Assembly: GCF_027579695.1 (NCBI RefSeq)
Contig: NC_083578.1
Coordinates: forward strand, 1,454,287 to 1,518,286
Reading direction: 5' to 3'
Origin: Neoarius graeffei
Taxonomy: Eukaryota; Chordata; Actinopteri; Siluriformes; Ariidae
Length of the DNA stretch: 64,000 bases
In this document: piece after piece, positions 12,701 through 22,115 of the stretch
Layout: every line of letters begins with the position of its first letter
Numbering within the stretch: position 1 is the stretch's first letter
Made by a program: the position numbers and the translations under genes
Notes under the pieces: model-generated
Told to the model about the DNA's origin: nothing
Database searches by the model: none
What the model saw: only the letters and a program-made list of their open reading frames with translations

Positions 12701-13754
12701 GTCATTAAATGACTCCCCAGTGAATTCCTGTAGGCTGTACACACTACATCAGGCATTACACAACAGCGTCGTGCACATCTGAGAGTCAGACAGAAAATGC
12801 ACGACTCATCGTATTTTGTTCTGTTTCGATACCTGGTACTTTGATGTCCAATTATTTTAGTTAGAATTAAAAGTATTGGCCAAAGTTTTGGACGCTCACT
12901 GTTATTATCACAACAACAATTAATAAAATAATGTATTTGCTTTTTTTGGAAGTAGCTGTGGGTAAATGTGCTATAATGAAGCTTGACTGAGGATTTTGAA
13001 CCTGATATAAAATGTAAAGAAAGTGGAAGTGGAGATGAACAGAAGTGCTTTTGGTTTCTTTCGCTATAAGTCTTCAGATGGGAATGTGGAGGAAAAGGGG
13101 ATTTTAGTTCTCCATCTGGAAAAACAAATATTTTCTCACCTCCAAACCAGCCAAACTCACACACACACACACACATGTCCATTCTCTCTGGGTGGTTCTG
13201 TCCAGAACCTGGAGGACCACACCACACCGGTCCACTCACAGGCCACCGAAAGCTTCTGACGTCTCCTCTGACCCGTCTCACACCCCCATAAACACCTAAC
13301 CCTCATCATCATCTCCATCTGTCAGTCTACAACAGCATAAAAACATCATCCAGCTCCTACAACCTTGGAAAACAGGAAATGGAGTGTGAGTGAAGTGTTG
13401 TAGCTTTTCAACCCTGTTACAGCTTCTGAGGAAGGAGCACAGCATCATTAGTGGACACAAAGAGAAGACAGACAGCTCTGAGCTCACTACTCCCTTGTTC
13501 CCTTCCCTAGATAGGGAGCAGGAGACAGACAGACAGAGAGAGAGAGAGAGAGACAGAGACGTCTTCCATTTTAAAAGCAGAATCAGGAAGCACAGACATT
13601 CACTGCGAAGGAAAGAAGACAGAAATCTTACTGTTGAGAGTTTAGGGATAGGAGTGTGTGTGTGTGTGTGTGAGTGAGTGAGTGAACACACACTGACCTG
13701 TTCGGCTGTGTCCGAGTCGTAATCCTCATCGTCTGCACTCAGAGACAGCGCCAT
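454..13754 (-). CDS. kdm2b: KDM2B-like CpG-island reader, short (JmjC-less) form, 3'-partial
   Basis: Nine coding exons can be joined in frame at GT/AG sites: 13698-13754, 10228-10500, 9813-9956, 9600-9686, 8166-8435, 1407-1607, 1071-1325, 709-959 and 454-617, giving about 567 residues. Domain order is acidic short start, CXXC zinc finger, PHD finger, basic/acidic linker, F-box, then the first leucine-rich repeats. The rest of the LRRs and the stop lie left of the window. KDM2B binds unmethylated CpG islands through CXXC and recruits the PCGF1/BCOR variant PRC1 complex in the nucleus; the F-box contacts SKP1. KDM2B fits better than KDM2A because of the [16 protein letters not shown] block before the F-box and the [18 protein letters not shown] block after the PHD; both are from family recall. 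Divergent neighbour orai1 supports the call. No JmjC exon was found upstream. Assignment to a fish a or b paralogue is not possible here. Confidence 0.93.
621..648. repeat. (CA)14 microsatellite at a splice acceptor
   Basis: Fourteen CA units lie directly against the kdm2b exon 454-617; on the transcribed strand they read (UG)14-UAG. Confidence 0.95.
709..959 (-). CDS. kdm2b: kdm2b F-box exon
   Basis: It begins [18 protein letters not shown], continues with the [16 protein letters not shown] block, and enters the F-box at about [19 protein letters not shown]. It ends inside the final Trp codon of RVCRTWNRW at donor gtgagg. Confidence 0.93.
1071..1325 (-). CDS. kdm2b: kdm2b basic linker exon
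   Basis: It encodes 85 residues: FVKEEEEEE, an Arg/Gln-rich helix-like stretch, then [13 protein letters not shown] and NGKNLRHRG. The SLANEN...QP block is a recognisable KDM2B landmark. Acceptor is tctgtcag; the donor gtttat is weak, but the join to IVPLGLNRI at 959 is in phase. Confidence 0.8.
1407..1607 (-). CDS. kdm2b: kdm2b acidic linker exon
   Basis: It encodes [14 protein letters not shown] followed by a long Glu-rich stretch, ending DEDEDDTHK at donor gtacac. The acceptor is uncertain: gatgcag gives a start at 1607, while an upstream gttgtaag gives 1655 with 16 more residues. Both keep phase 0. Sequence conservation is low, so the exon rests on open frame, splice sites and position. 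Confidence 0.65.
1670..8133. repeat. 6.4-kb G-rich minisatellite in a kdm2b intron
   Basis: The tandem unit is about 20 bp, ggggtaggggtagtgtgaat. Common variants include a 21-bp form with gtaagtgtg, A/G at the first base, a C form (ggggcaagtg) and a shortened 14-bp form (ggggtagtgtgaat). Roughly 300 units fill the intron between exons 8166-8435 and 1407-1607. No stop codon occurs in any of the three minus-strand frames for thousands of bases, giving apparent His/Ser/Tyr/Pro/Thr-rich proteins of over 2000 residues; these are repeat shadows. Paired GGGG tracts make it strongly G-quadruplex-prone on the plus strand. Confidence 0.97.
8166..8435 (-). CDS. kdm2b: kdm2b linker exon, directly next to the giant minisatellite
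   Basis: It encodes 90 residues from [18 protein letters not shown] to a poly-acidic/poly-lysine end, [11 protein letters not shown], then donor gtaatg. The start uses the acceptor cctgcaag so that GKTGK joins QKRG. Within about 35 bases of the donor the intron becomes the G-rich tandem array, and the frame stays open across the donor. Confidence 0.88.
8574..9515. mobile_element. Non-autonomous hAT transposon with 8-bp target duplication
   Basis: The ends are exact inverted repeats tagtgctgtcaa and ttgacagcacta. They are flanked by an identical 8-bp duplication attaaaat at 8566-8573 and 9516-9523, the hAT signature. The subterminal zone has many aatcgcgattaat-type palindromes. No transposase is visible in the 942 bp. 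It sits in the kdm2b intron between 8436 and 9599. Confidence 0.9.
9600..9686 (-). CDS. kdm2b: kdm2b PHD-finger exon, second half
   Basis: It encodes 29 residues beginning [16 protein letters not shown] and supplies the final cysteines (NCWECPKC) of the PHD finger. The acceptor tract is a perfect-looking TC microsatellite ending in cag; the donor is gtgagt. Confidence 0.93.
9689..9732. repeat. (GA)n microsatellite forming a polypyrimidine tract
   Basis: About 20 GA units on the plus strand read as (UC)n in the kdm2b transcript, immediately before the acceptor cag at 9687. Confidence 0.9.
9813..9956 (-). CDS. kdm2b: kdm2b PHD-finger exon, first half
   Basis: It encodes 48 residues from [19 protein letters not shown] to [11 protein letters not shown], with the first Cys pairs and the His of the C4HC3 PHD finger. 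The acceptor is a GT-repeat followed by tttgcag. The donor gtcgga is weak but keeps the reading phase. Confidence 0.93.
9961..9979. repeat. Short (CA)n beside kdm2b PHD acceptor
   Basis: The CA tract reads (GU)n UUUGCAG on the transcript, immediately upstream of exon 9813-9956. Confidence 0.85.
10228..10500 (-). CDS. kdm2b: kdm2b CXXC zinc-finger exon
   Basis: The exon encodes 91 residues: a Ser/Thr/Pro-rich stretch, then [13 protein letters not shown], the CxxCxxC clusters, the KFGG motif and CIMRQC. These are the eight zinc ligands and the DNA-binding loop of a CXXC domain that reads unmethylated CpG. It runs from acceptor ccacag to donor gtaaga, phase 0 at both ends. An internal ATG at 10470 is probably not the start because the 19-residue upstream exon joins cleanly. 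Confidence 0.95.
10714..11172. mobile_element. hAT-like MITE with 8-bp target duplication
   Basis: The ends are imperfect inverted repeats (tacggtgcatcagttgccc and gggcaactgatgcaccct + a). They are flanked by 8-bp duplications atatctgc at 10706-10713 and 11173-11180. No coding capacity is seen. The right part recurs at 198-435. It lies in the first kdm2b intron. Confidence 0.85.
11181..13697. other. First kdm2b intron, unannotated remainder
   Basis: AT-rich DNA with short CT, CA and GA microsatellites (for example 11517-11538 and 13535-13552). Both strands were read for missing kdm2b exons and none was recognised. Confidence 0.6.
13698..13754 (-). CDS. kdm2b: kdm2b first coding exon (short-isoform start)
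   Basis: This exon encodes [19 protein letters not shown] and ends at a gtcagt donor in phase 0. The ATG has a strong context (gccATGG). It joins in frame to the CXXC exon at 10500. The acidic start resembles the alternative first exon of the JmjC-less KDM2B isoform as I recall it from mammals. A CpG-containing promoter probably lies just to the right. Confidence 0.85.
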
Positions 13755-14300
13755 GGCGACTCGCTTTCATCGCCCGTCCTACAAACACACAATCATGGCG
13801 GAAACCACCTATTTTCCCCTTCCTGGATACACACACACAGAGAGAGAGCGTGAGAAAGGGATATCTCTCTCTATTTCTCTTTCTCTTCCGCCCTCTTCTT
13901 TCTTTTTCTCTTTCTCTTATTTGTTTTGCTGTTCTCTCGTTGTATCTTTGCGCTCTCAGTCTAACTCGCCTAGCTCGCTGTTTGTTAGCGCACACACTCA
14001 CACTAACTTGACGCTGCTGTAATTTGCATATTCGTGAAGAGATGTGCCGTAACAAATTTCGCCCAGCCAATCAGAATCCAGATGGAGGACAGTTACAGCT
14101 TACGTACGCTGTGTGTGAGGGGAGGAGGGGCGTGGCCGCTGGATGGACGCTTGTTCACAAAGAAGTTGCTAGCGCGGTGGCTAACGTGATGTGTAGCGAA
14201 CATAAACAAAACGTTCACTTTAATTCATTCACTTGACACTTCGTACTCAAGCGACACCTCAGAGTTCATTTCACCGCATGAGAACAAACCGAGCGCGATT
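13755..14300. promoter_or_regulatory. Probable kdm2b short-isoform promoter region
   Basis: The stretch upstream of the kdm2b ATG is richer in CpG than its surroundings and contains a CT-rich tract (13862-13945), but no clear TATA box. The position fits the internal CpG-island promoter known for the JmjC-less KDM2B isoform. This is inference; no start site can be read from sequence alone. Confidence 0.35.
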
Positions 14301-16080
14301 GTAAAGTGCGTTTCTGACGCAAACACGAACATTTTTTTTTAAACTTCCTCAACGATTAACGTGACTTCTGAGTGCATGGCACGCGCTAGTCCGCTAGCTT
14401 CTGGAATGGCTGGAACCGACTCTAATTTTGATCCGAATCCTTACGTTTGTTCATAATCCTCCAGTCGAGAAACTAAACACACAGCACTTTAAAATGAAGA
14501 ATACATTACAGATATGCAATTATAATCCAGTATATAAATAAATAAAATACACTTCCGACTTTCACATTCTACTAATAATCTTTTTTTCCCTTTTCTGAAT
14601 CACTTTCCACCGAATCGACTCCCCTGCGGTGGATCAGGAGCCGGATCGTGGATCAGAGAATCGACTCCTCATTCGATCGAGTCCTCGGGCTTTACACGCT
14701 AATAATTAAAGAGCACCGCTTTCAACACGGGTAAACAAAAACGTTTGTTAACGTATCTTACCGTTCACCTTAACTTGGGTTAAGTTCCAAATGACTCATG
14801 ACGCCCTATATAGACACCTGACTGCTTAATGTACGAAATAACAACCAAGAGCTTTTATTATGTCGAACTGCAGTAGTCTAGAGAATAAGGGCATTATTTG
14901 GGTCAGAACCAGACAAACAGTGTGAGACTAATATCCGAGCATTAGTGTGTGGATCAGACAGTCATACATCATCAACAACACACACACACACACACACACA
15001 CACCTCATCAGCCTTCAGGAGGTCAAGACCCTGGATTTAAATAACAATACTGAAATATGTCACTTTTACAGAACCATCTGCTGCTGACACTGAAGATAAT
15101 TACAGCTGAACAAAAACTATATAAAATGATAAAACTTCATTTTATTCTACATTTATGTACATATCTCCTTATTGCTTATATTAATAACAAGCTTAATGCT
15201 TATTTTGTTTTCTTTTTACTTTTTTTACTTCATCCTGCATTCTAATACATTTTTAATTCTTATCTGTCACTTGCATGTGTATGAAAAGAACTTTATAATG
15301 TTTAGTAATATAAATAGTAATAGTATTAAACATTATAATGTAAAAATAATACAAATGTAAAAACAGGCAAAAGAGAAATTGTCAGTCGTCGCTTCCTCTG
15401 ATTTTTAGCTAAAACATCTGAAAAGATTTACTTTAAATTAGGTCAGAAATGGTGTATACTTTGTTAATTTTTAAATGACAATCTTTCCAAAAATCTCAAT
15501 ATATTTCCATCTTTCACTTCTTAAAGCAACAGGCAGATTGACAACTGCATCTTTCACACACAAAGGCTGCAATAAGGAACAGCGACAAAAGGCCTTGGCA
15601 GCTGGGAATGAACTAAGGAGGAACATCTGCCCCTCACACACACACACACACACACACACACGGTTATTGCTGATCATTTTCCAATAACAGCATGCCCAAG
15701 CGCTTTATTTATTTCTCCTGTACCACAGTGATTTGCTGATTATTAATTTTTCCTGAATGAAGAATGTAGAGTTGACAGTGAGATTTAAAGTTCCTGTGGA
15801 ATGTCCGAGTTCAGCTGTGACTCAGGATCAGATTTTATTTGCCAGCACTTGTGCAGGAATTTGCACTGGAATGTGGGATGCTGTTCAGAGGATAATCAGG
15901 AACAGTACATGGGAACATACGCTGTTAGGAACAACACTGTTCAGGAGTTACAATCAAACAAATATGAAGGTTAAGATTATTAATCAGAAATAAAGTAATT
16001 AATGTGTTCATTAGTAAGCTACAAAGACAACAGGATATCAGCACTCTGTGTGTGAAGGTAATCAACATGTGCATTTGCTG
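14301..16080. other. Intergenic AT-rich DNA
   Basis: No gene or convincing exon is seen. CA microsatellites occur at 14978-15003 and 15636-15661. The stretch 14590-14690, with repeated aatcgact/gatcgagtc words, looks like a transposon remnant. Confidence 0.5.
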
Positions 16081-16084
16081 TCCA

Positions 16085-16770
16085 GCTTAAACAAGCCTCC
16101 TGTGTTGTTAGGTGGTTGCGATGGTATCTAAATGGTTGGTACAGTGTCACTACATGGTTGTTATGGTATCTAAATGGTTAGTATGGTGTTGCTAGGTGGT
16201 TGTTAGGGTGATCCAGGTGGTTTACGGTACGGTGGTGTAGCGGTTATCACTGTTGCCTCACAGCAAGAAGGTTGTGGGTTTGAGCCCAGTGGCCGATGGG
16301 GGCCTTTCTGTGTGGAGTTTGCATGTTCTCCCCGTGTCTGCTCCGGTTTCCCCCACAGTCCAAAGACATGCAGTTAGATTAACATGAGGCAGCCGTGGCC
16401 TGAGGAAGGGATGAAGTGCCCTTGAGCGAGGCATCGAACCCCCAACTGCTCCCCGGACGCTGTAGCATCGCTGCCCACTGCTCTGAGTGTGTGTGTGTGT
16501 GTGTGTGTGTGTGCGCTCATTGCTCACTTGTGTGTGCATGTGTGTGTTCACTGCTTCAGATGGGTTAAGTGCAGAGGTTAAATTTCACTGTGTGCTTCAG
16601 TCTGTGCTCGAGTGTACGTGTGACCTATAAAGGCTTCTTGGTTTATAGGCTGTTGCTCAGTGGTTGCTATAGTATTCCGGCTGGTTGCTAGGGTGTTGCT
16701 GTGCAGTTGCTCTGGTGTTTCAGCTGGTTGCTAGGGTAACCCTGATTCAGATCCACAGCTCATAAGAACC
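16085..16770 (+). repeat. tRNA-headed SINE-like repeat inside a ggttgctagg-type repeat
   Basis: The region from 16222 begins ggtacggtggtgtagcggtt and contains a B-box-like ggtttgagccc. It is homologous to the start of the four other SINEs in the window but has a different body (16390-16610) with a GT microsatellite at 16487-16512. On both sides are degenerate ggttgctagggtgttgct repeats. Confidence 0.7.
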
Positions 16771-17282
16771 ACTGTTCACTCTTAGGAAATAAAAATGGTG
16801 TTCGAACCGCATGACTGAAACAGGCTCCACAGAGAAGCTCAAATCTACTGCAGGGAACAGGCGACTTTATAGAGGTGTACTGGCGCCCCCTGCTGTGTGC
16901 TGTGAGAATAAAACTAAAATTAACCAGAAAACTTTTCTGTTTCAACCATGAAGTAAACATCTGTCCAGTAAATACACAAACATCTGATAAAATATTAAAC
17001 ACATGCACATCTTCATTCTCAGGTAAAACCTTTCATTGCTGTATGTTTATATTAAAACAGTGAGATGTGACCGTGTGTCCTTCCTGTGTGCCTTCAGCAT
17101 AACAACATTAAACACAGACGAACAGTTTCTCACGAGGTAAAATCTCTCTTTTTAAAACGCTGACTAGAGAAATACTGATAAATTATAATAAAGTAATTTG
17201 ATATAAAGAGGGCGGGTGTGAACAGGGAGTATTAATGCAGCTGTGTCTGGATGCAGTCCTGAAGAAAAACAGTACAGAAGGG

Positions 17283-20200
17283 CACTAGTACTTTAAAGGG
17301 GTAAAAACAGCACTAGTACTTTAAAGGGGTAAAAACAGCACTAGTACTTTAAAGGGGTAAAAAACAGCACTAGTACTTTAAAGGGGTAAAAACAGCACTA
17401 GTACTTTAAAGGGGTAAAAAACAGCACTAGTACTTTAAAGGGGTAAAAACAGCACTAGTACTTTAAAGGGGTAAAAACAGCACTAGTACTTTAAAGGGGT
17501 AAAAAACAGCACTAGTACTTTAAAGGGGTAAAAAACAGCACTAGTACTTTAAAGGGGTAAAAAACAGCACTAGTACTTTAAAGGGGTAAAAAACAGCACT
17601 AGTACTTTAAAGGGGTAAAAAACAGCACTAGTACTTTAAAGGGGTAAAAAACAGCACTAGTACTTTAAAGGGGTAAAAACAGCACTAGTACTTTAAAGGG
17701 GTAAAAACAGCACTAGTACTTTAAAGGGGTAAAAAACAGCACTAGTACTTTAAAGGGGTAAAAACAGCACTAGTACTTTAAAGGGGTAAAAAACAGCACT
17801 AGTACTTTAAAGGGGTAAAAACAGCACTAGTACTTTAAAGGGGTAAAAACAGCACTAGTACTTTAAAGGGGTAAAAACAGCACTAGTACTTTAAAGGGGT
17901 AAAAACAGCACTAGTACTTTAAAGGGGTAAAAACAGCACTAGTACTTTAAAGGGGTAAAAAACAGCACTAGTACTTTAAAGGGGTAAAAAACAGCACTAG
18001 TACTTTAAAGGGGTAAAAAACAGCACTAGTACTTTAAAGGGGTAAAAACAGCACTAGTACTTTAAAGGGGTAAAAAACAGCACTAGTACTTTAAAGGGGT
18101 AAAAACAGCACTAGTACTTTAAAGGGGTAAAAACAGCACTAGTACTTTAAAGGGGTAAAAACAGCACTAGTACTTTAAAGGGGTAAAAAACAGCACTAGT
18201 ACTTTAAAGGGGTAAAAACAGCACTAGTACTTTAAAGGGGTAAAAAACAGCACTAGTACTTTAAAGGGGTAAAAAACAGCACTAGTACTTTAAAGGGGTA
18301 AAAAACAGCACTAGTACTTTAAAGGGGTAAAAACAGCACTAGTACTTTAAAGGGGTAAAAAACAGCACTAGTACTTTAAAGGGGTAAAAAACAGCACTAG
18401 TACTTTAAAGGGGTAAAAAACAGCACTAGTACTTTAAAGGGGTAAAAACAGCACTAGTACTTTAAAGGGGTAAAAAACAGCACTAGTACTTTAAAGGGGT
18501 AAAAAACAGCACTAGTACTTTAAAGGGGTAAAAACAGCACTAGTACTTTAAAGGGGTAAAAAACAGCACTAGTACTTTAAAGGGGTAAAAAACAGCACTA
18601 GTACTTTAAAGGGGTAAAAAACAGCACTAGTACTTTAAAGGGGTAAAAAACAGCACTAGTACTTTAAAGGGGTAAAAAACAGCACTAGTACTTTAAAGGG
18701 GTAAAAAACAGCACTAGTACTTTAAAGGGGTAAAAAACAGCACTAGTACTTTAAAGGGGTAAAAAACAGCACTAGTACTTTAAAGGGGTAAAAAACAGCA
18801 CTAGTACTTTAAAGGGGTAAAAAACAGCACTAGTACTTTAAAGGGGTAAAAAACAGCACTAGTACTTTAAAGGGGTAAAAAACAGCACTAGTACTTTAAA
18901 GGGGTAAAAACAGCACTAGTACTTTAAAGGGGTAAAAAACAGCACTAGTACTTTAAAGGGGTAAAAAACAGCACTAGTACTTTAAAGGGGTAAAAACAGC
19001 ACTAGTACTTTAAAGGGGTAAAAACAGCACTAGTACTTTAAAGGGGTAAAAACAGCACTAGTACTTTAAAGGGGTAAAAACAGCACTAGTACTTTAAAGG
19101 GGTAAAAACAGCACTAGTACTTTAAAGGGGTAAAAACCAGCACTAGTACTTTAAAGGGGTAAAAAACAGCACTAGTACTTTAAAGGGGTAAAAAACAGCA
19201 CTAGTACTTTAAAGGGGTAAAAAACAGCACTAGTACTTTAAAGGGGTAAAAAACAGCACTAGTACTTTAAAGGGGTAAAAAACAGCACTAGTACTTTAAA
19301 GGGGTAAAAAACAGCACTAGTACTTTAAAGGGGTAAAAACAGCACTAGTACTTTAAAGGGGTAAAAACAGCACTAGTACTTTAAAGGGGTAAAAACAGCA
19401 CTAGTACTTTAAAGGGGTAAAAACAGCACTAGTACTTTAAAGGGGTAAAAACAGCACTAGTACTTTAAAGGGGTAAAAAACAGCACTAGTACTTTAAAGG
19501 GGTAAAAACAGCACTAGTACTTTAAAGGGGTAAAAACAGCACTAGTACTTTAAAGGGGTAAAAACAGCACTAGTACTTTAAAGGGGTAAAAACAGCACTA
19601 GTACTTTAAAGGGGTAAAAACAGCACTAGTACTTTAAAGGGGTAAAAAACAGCACTAGTACTTTAAAGGGGTAAAAACAGCACTAGTACTTTAAAGGGGT
19701 AAAAAACAGCACTAGTACTTTAAAGGGGTAAAAAACAGCACTAGTACTTTAAAGGGGTAAAAAACAGCACTAGTACTTTAAAGGGGTAAAAACAGCACTA
19801 GTACTTTAAAGGGGTAAAAAACAGCACTAGTACTTTAAAGGGGTAAAAACAGCACTAGTACTTTAAAGGGGTAAAAACAGCACTAGTACTTTAAAGGGGT
19901 AAAAAACAGCACTAGTACTTTAAAGGGGTAAAAACAGCACTAGTACTTTAAAGGGGTAAAAACCAGCACTAGTACTTTAAAGGGGTAAAAAACAGCACTA
20001 GTACTTTAAAGGGGTAAAAACAGCACTAGTACTTTAAAGGGGTAAAAACAGCACTAGTACTTTAAAGGGGTAAAAACAGCACTAGTACTTTAAAGGGGTA
20101 AAAAACAGCACTAGTACTTTAAAGGGGTAAAAACAGCACTAGTACTTTAAAGGGGTAAAAACAGCACTAGTACTTTAAAGGGGTAAAAAACAGCACTAGT

Positions 20201-21525
20201 ACTTTAAAGGGGTAAAAAACAGCACTAGTACTTTAAAGGGGTAAAAACAGCACTAGTACTTTAAAGGGGTAAAAAACAGCACTAGTACTTTAAAGGGGTA
20301 AAAAACAGCACTAGTACTTTAAAGGGGTAAAAAACAGCACTAGTACTTTAAAGGGGTAAAAACAGCACTAGTACTTTAAAGGGGTAAAAAACAGCACTAG
20401 TACTTTAAAGGGGTAAAAACAGCACTAGTACTTTAAAGGGGTAAAAACAGCACTAGTACTTTAAAGGGGTAAAAACAGCACTAGTACTTTAAAGGGGTAA
20501 AAACCAGCACTAGTACTTTAAAGGGGTAAAAAACAGCACTAGTACTTTAAAGGGGTAAAAACAGCACTAGTACTTTAAAGGGGTAAAAACAGCACTAGTA
20601 CTTTAAAGGGGTAAAAAACAGCACTAGTACTTTAAAGGGGTAAAAAACAGCACTAGTACTTTAAAGGGGTAAAAAACAGCACTAGTACTTTAAAGGGGTA
20701 AAAACAGCACTAGTACTTTAAAGGGGTAAAAACAGCACTAGTACTTTAAAGGGGTAAAAACAGCACTAGTACTTTAAAGGGGTAAAAAACAGCACTAGTA
20801 CTTTAAAGGGGTAAAAACAGCACTAGTACTTTAAAGGGGTAAAAAACAGCACTAGTACTTTAAAGGGGTAAAAACAGCACTAGTACTTTAAAGGGGTAAA
20901 AACAGCACTAGTACTTTAAAGGGGTAAAAAACAGCACTAGTACTTTAAAGGGGTAAAAACAGCACTAGTACTTTAAAGGGGTAAAAACAGCACTAGTACT
21001 TTAAAGGGGTAAAAACAGCACTAGTACTTTAAAGGGGTAAAAACAGCACTAGTACTTTAAAGGGGTAAAAACAGCACTAGTACTTTAAAGGGGTAAAAAA
21101 CAGCACTAGTACTTTAAAGGGGTAAAAACAGCACTAGTACTTTAAAGGGGTAAAAAACAGCACTAGTACTTTAAAGGGGTAAAAAACAGCACTAGTACTT
21201 TAAAGGGGTAAAAAACAGCACTAGTACTTTAAAGGGGTAAAAACAGCACTAGTACTTTAAAGGGGTAAAAAACAGCACTAGTACTTTAAAGGGGTAAAAA
21301 CAGCACTAGTACTTTAAAGGGGTAAAAACAGCACTAGTACTTTAAAGGGGTAAAAAACAGCACTAGTACTTTAAAGGGGTAAAAACAGCACTAGTACTTT
21401 AAAGGGGTAAAAACCAGCACTAGTACTTTAAAGGGGTAAAAAACAGCACTAGTACTTTAAAGGGGTAAAAACAGCACTAGTACTTTAAAGGGGTAAAAAC
21501 AGCACTAGTACTTTAAAGGGGTAGG
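17283..21525. repeat. 4.2-kb minisatellite of 28/29-bp units upstream of orai1
   Basis: About 150 head-to-tail units share the core cactagtactttaaagggg followed by ta, five or six A's and cag. The core holds three overlapping 6-bp palindromes (ACTAGT, AGTACT, TTTAAA). Units are almost invariant except for A5 versus A6 and a rare aaaaccag variant (near 19137, 19963, 20504, 21404). The array ends about 480 bp before the orai1 start codon. Confidence 0.97.
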
Positions 21526-21566
21526 GATATCACGAAGCCCTGTTTTAATAACAGTAAAGGAGCGAG

Positions 21567-21569
<3 letters not shown>

Positions 21570-21624
<55 letters not shown>
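21570..21624. repeat. (CA)n microsatellite
   Basis: About 27 CA units lie between the minisatellite and the orai1 promoter. Confidence 0.9.
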
Positions 21625-21627
<3 letters not shown>

Positions 21628-21679
21628 GAAAACACAATAAAGTGCACAGCAAGAGAACAGAAGGAACAGTTAGCTGGAA

Positions 21680-21813
21680 CTGGCTGTATAAATGCGCTGG
21701 ACTACATTACCCACAATTCCACGCAGTCGGCATGTCTGCAGTGCGGTGCATTGTGGGTGCCCCGGTGTGTAGTTTGTGAGCTGAGAGCAGCGCGCGGGGA
21801 GCAGGGACTGAGG

Positions 21814-21858
<45 letters not shown>

Positions 21859-22001
21859 GGGGGGGGGGGGGAGTACAGAGAGTTAGAGAGAGAGTCGGGG
21901 CGCGCGCTGCTCTCTCCGCCGGTGTTGACGTAACTGATTTTCGGTGAAACGGAAACTTCGGCTCGGGTAAACTTTGTAAAAACCGGAAGTGGAGTTGAGA
22001 A
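21680..22001 (+). promoter_or_regulatory. orai1 promoter / 5' UTR region
   Basis: A TATA-like gtataaatg is at about 21687. It is followed by actacattacccacaattcc, close to the ZNF143/Staf-type motif found at many vertebrate promoters. A (GA)n tract and an uninterrupted run of 24 G's (21848-21871) follow, then CpG-rich sequence (cgcgcgctgctctctccgcc). The transcription start is not determinable. Confidence 0.45.
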
Positions 22002-22115
22002 ATGAGTTTAAACGAGCACTCTCTGCAGGCTCTGTCATGGAGAAAGCTGTATTTGAGCCGAGCCAAGCTGAAGGCCACCAGCAGGACCTCAGCCCTGCTC
22101 TCCGGCTTCGCCATG
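22002..22115 (+). CDS. orai1: orai1 exon 1
   Basis: It encodes 38 residues, starting [20 protein letters not shown] and ending LLSGFAM, then donor gtgaga. This ATG starts directly at the conserved SLNEHS sequence. Confidence 0.95.

Noticed and set aside
17283-21525. CRISPR-like array of 28-bp repeats
   Set aside because: Units are directly adjacent with no unique spacers, and the genome is vertebrate; it is a minisatellite.
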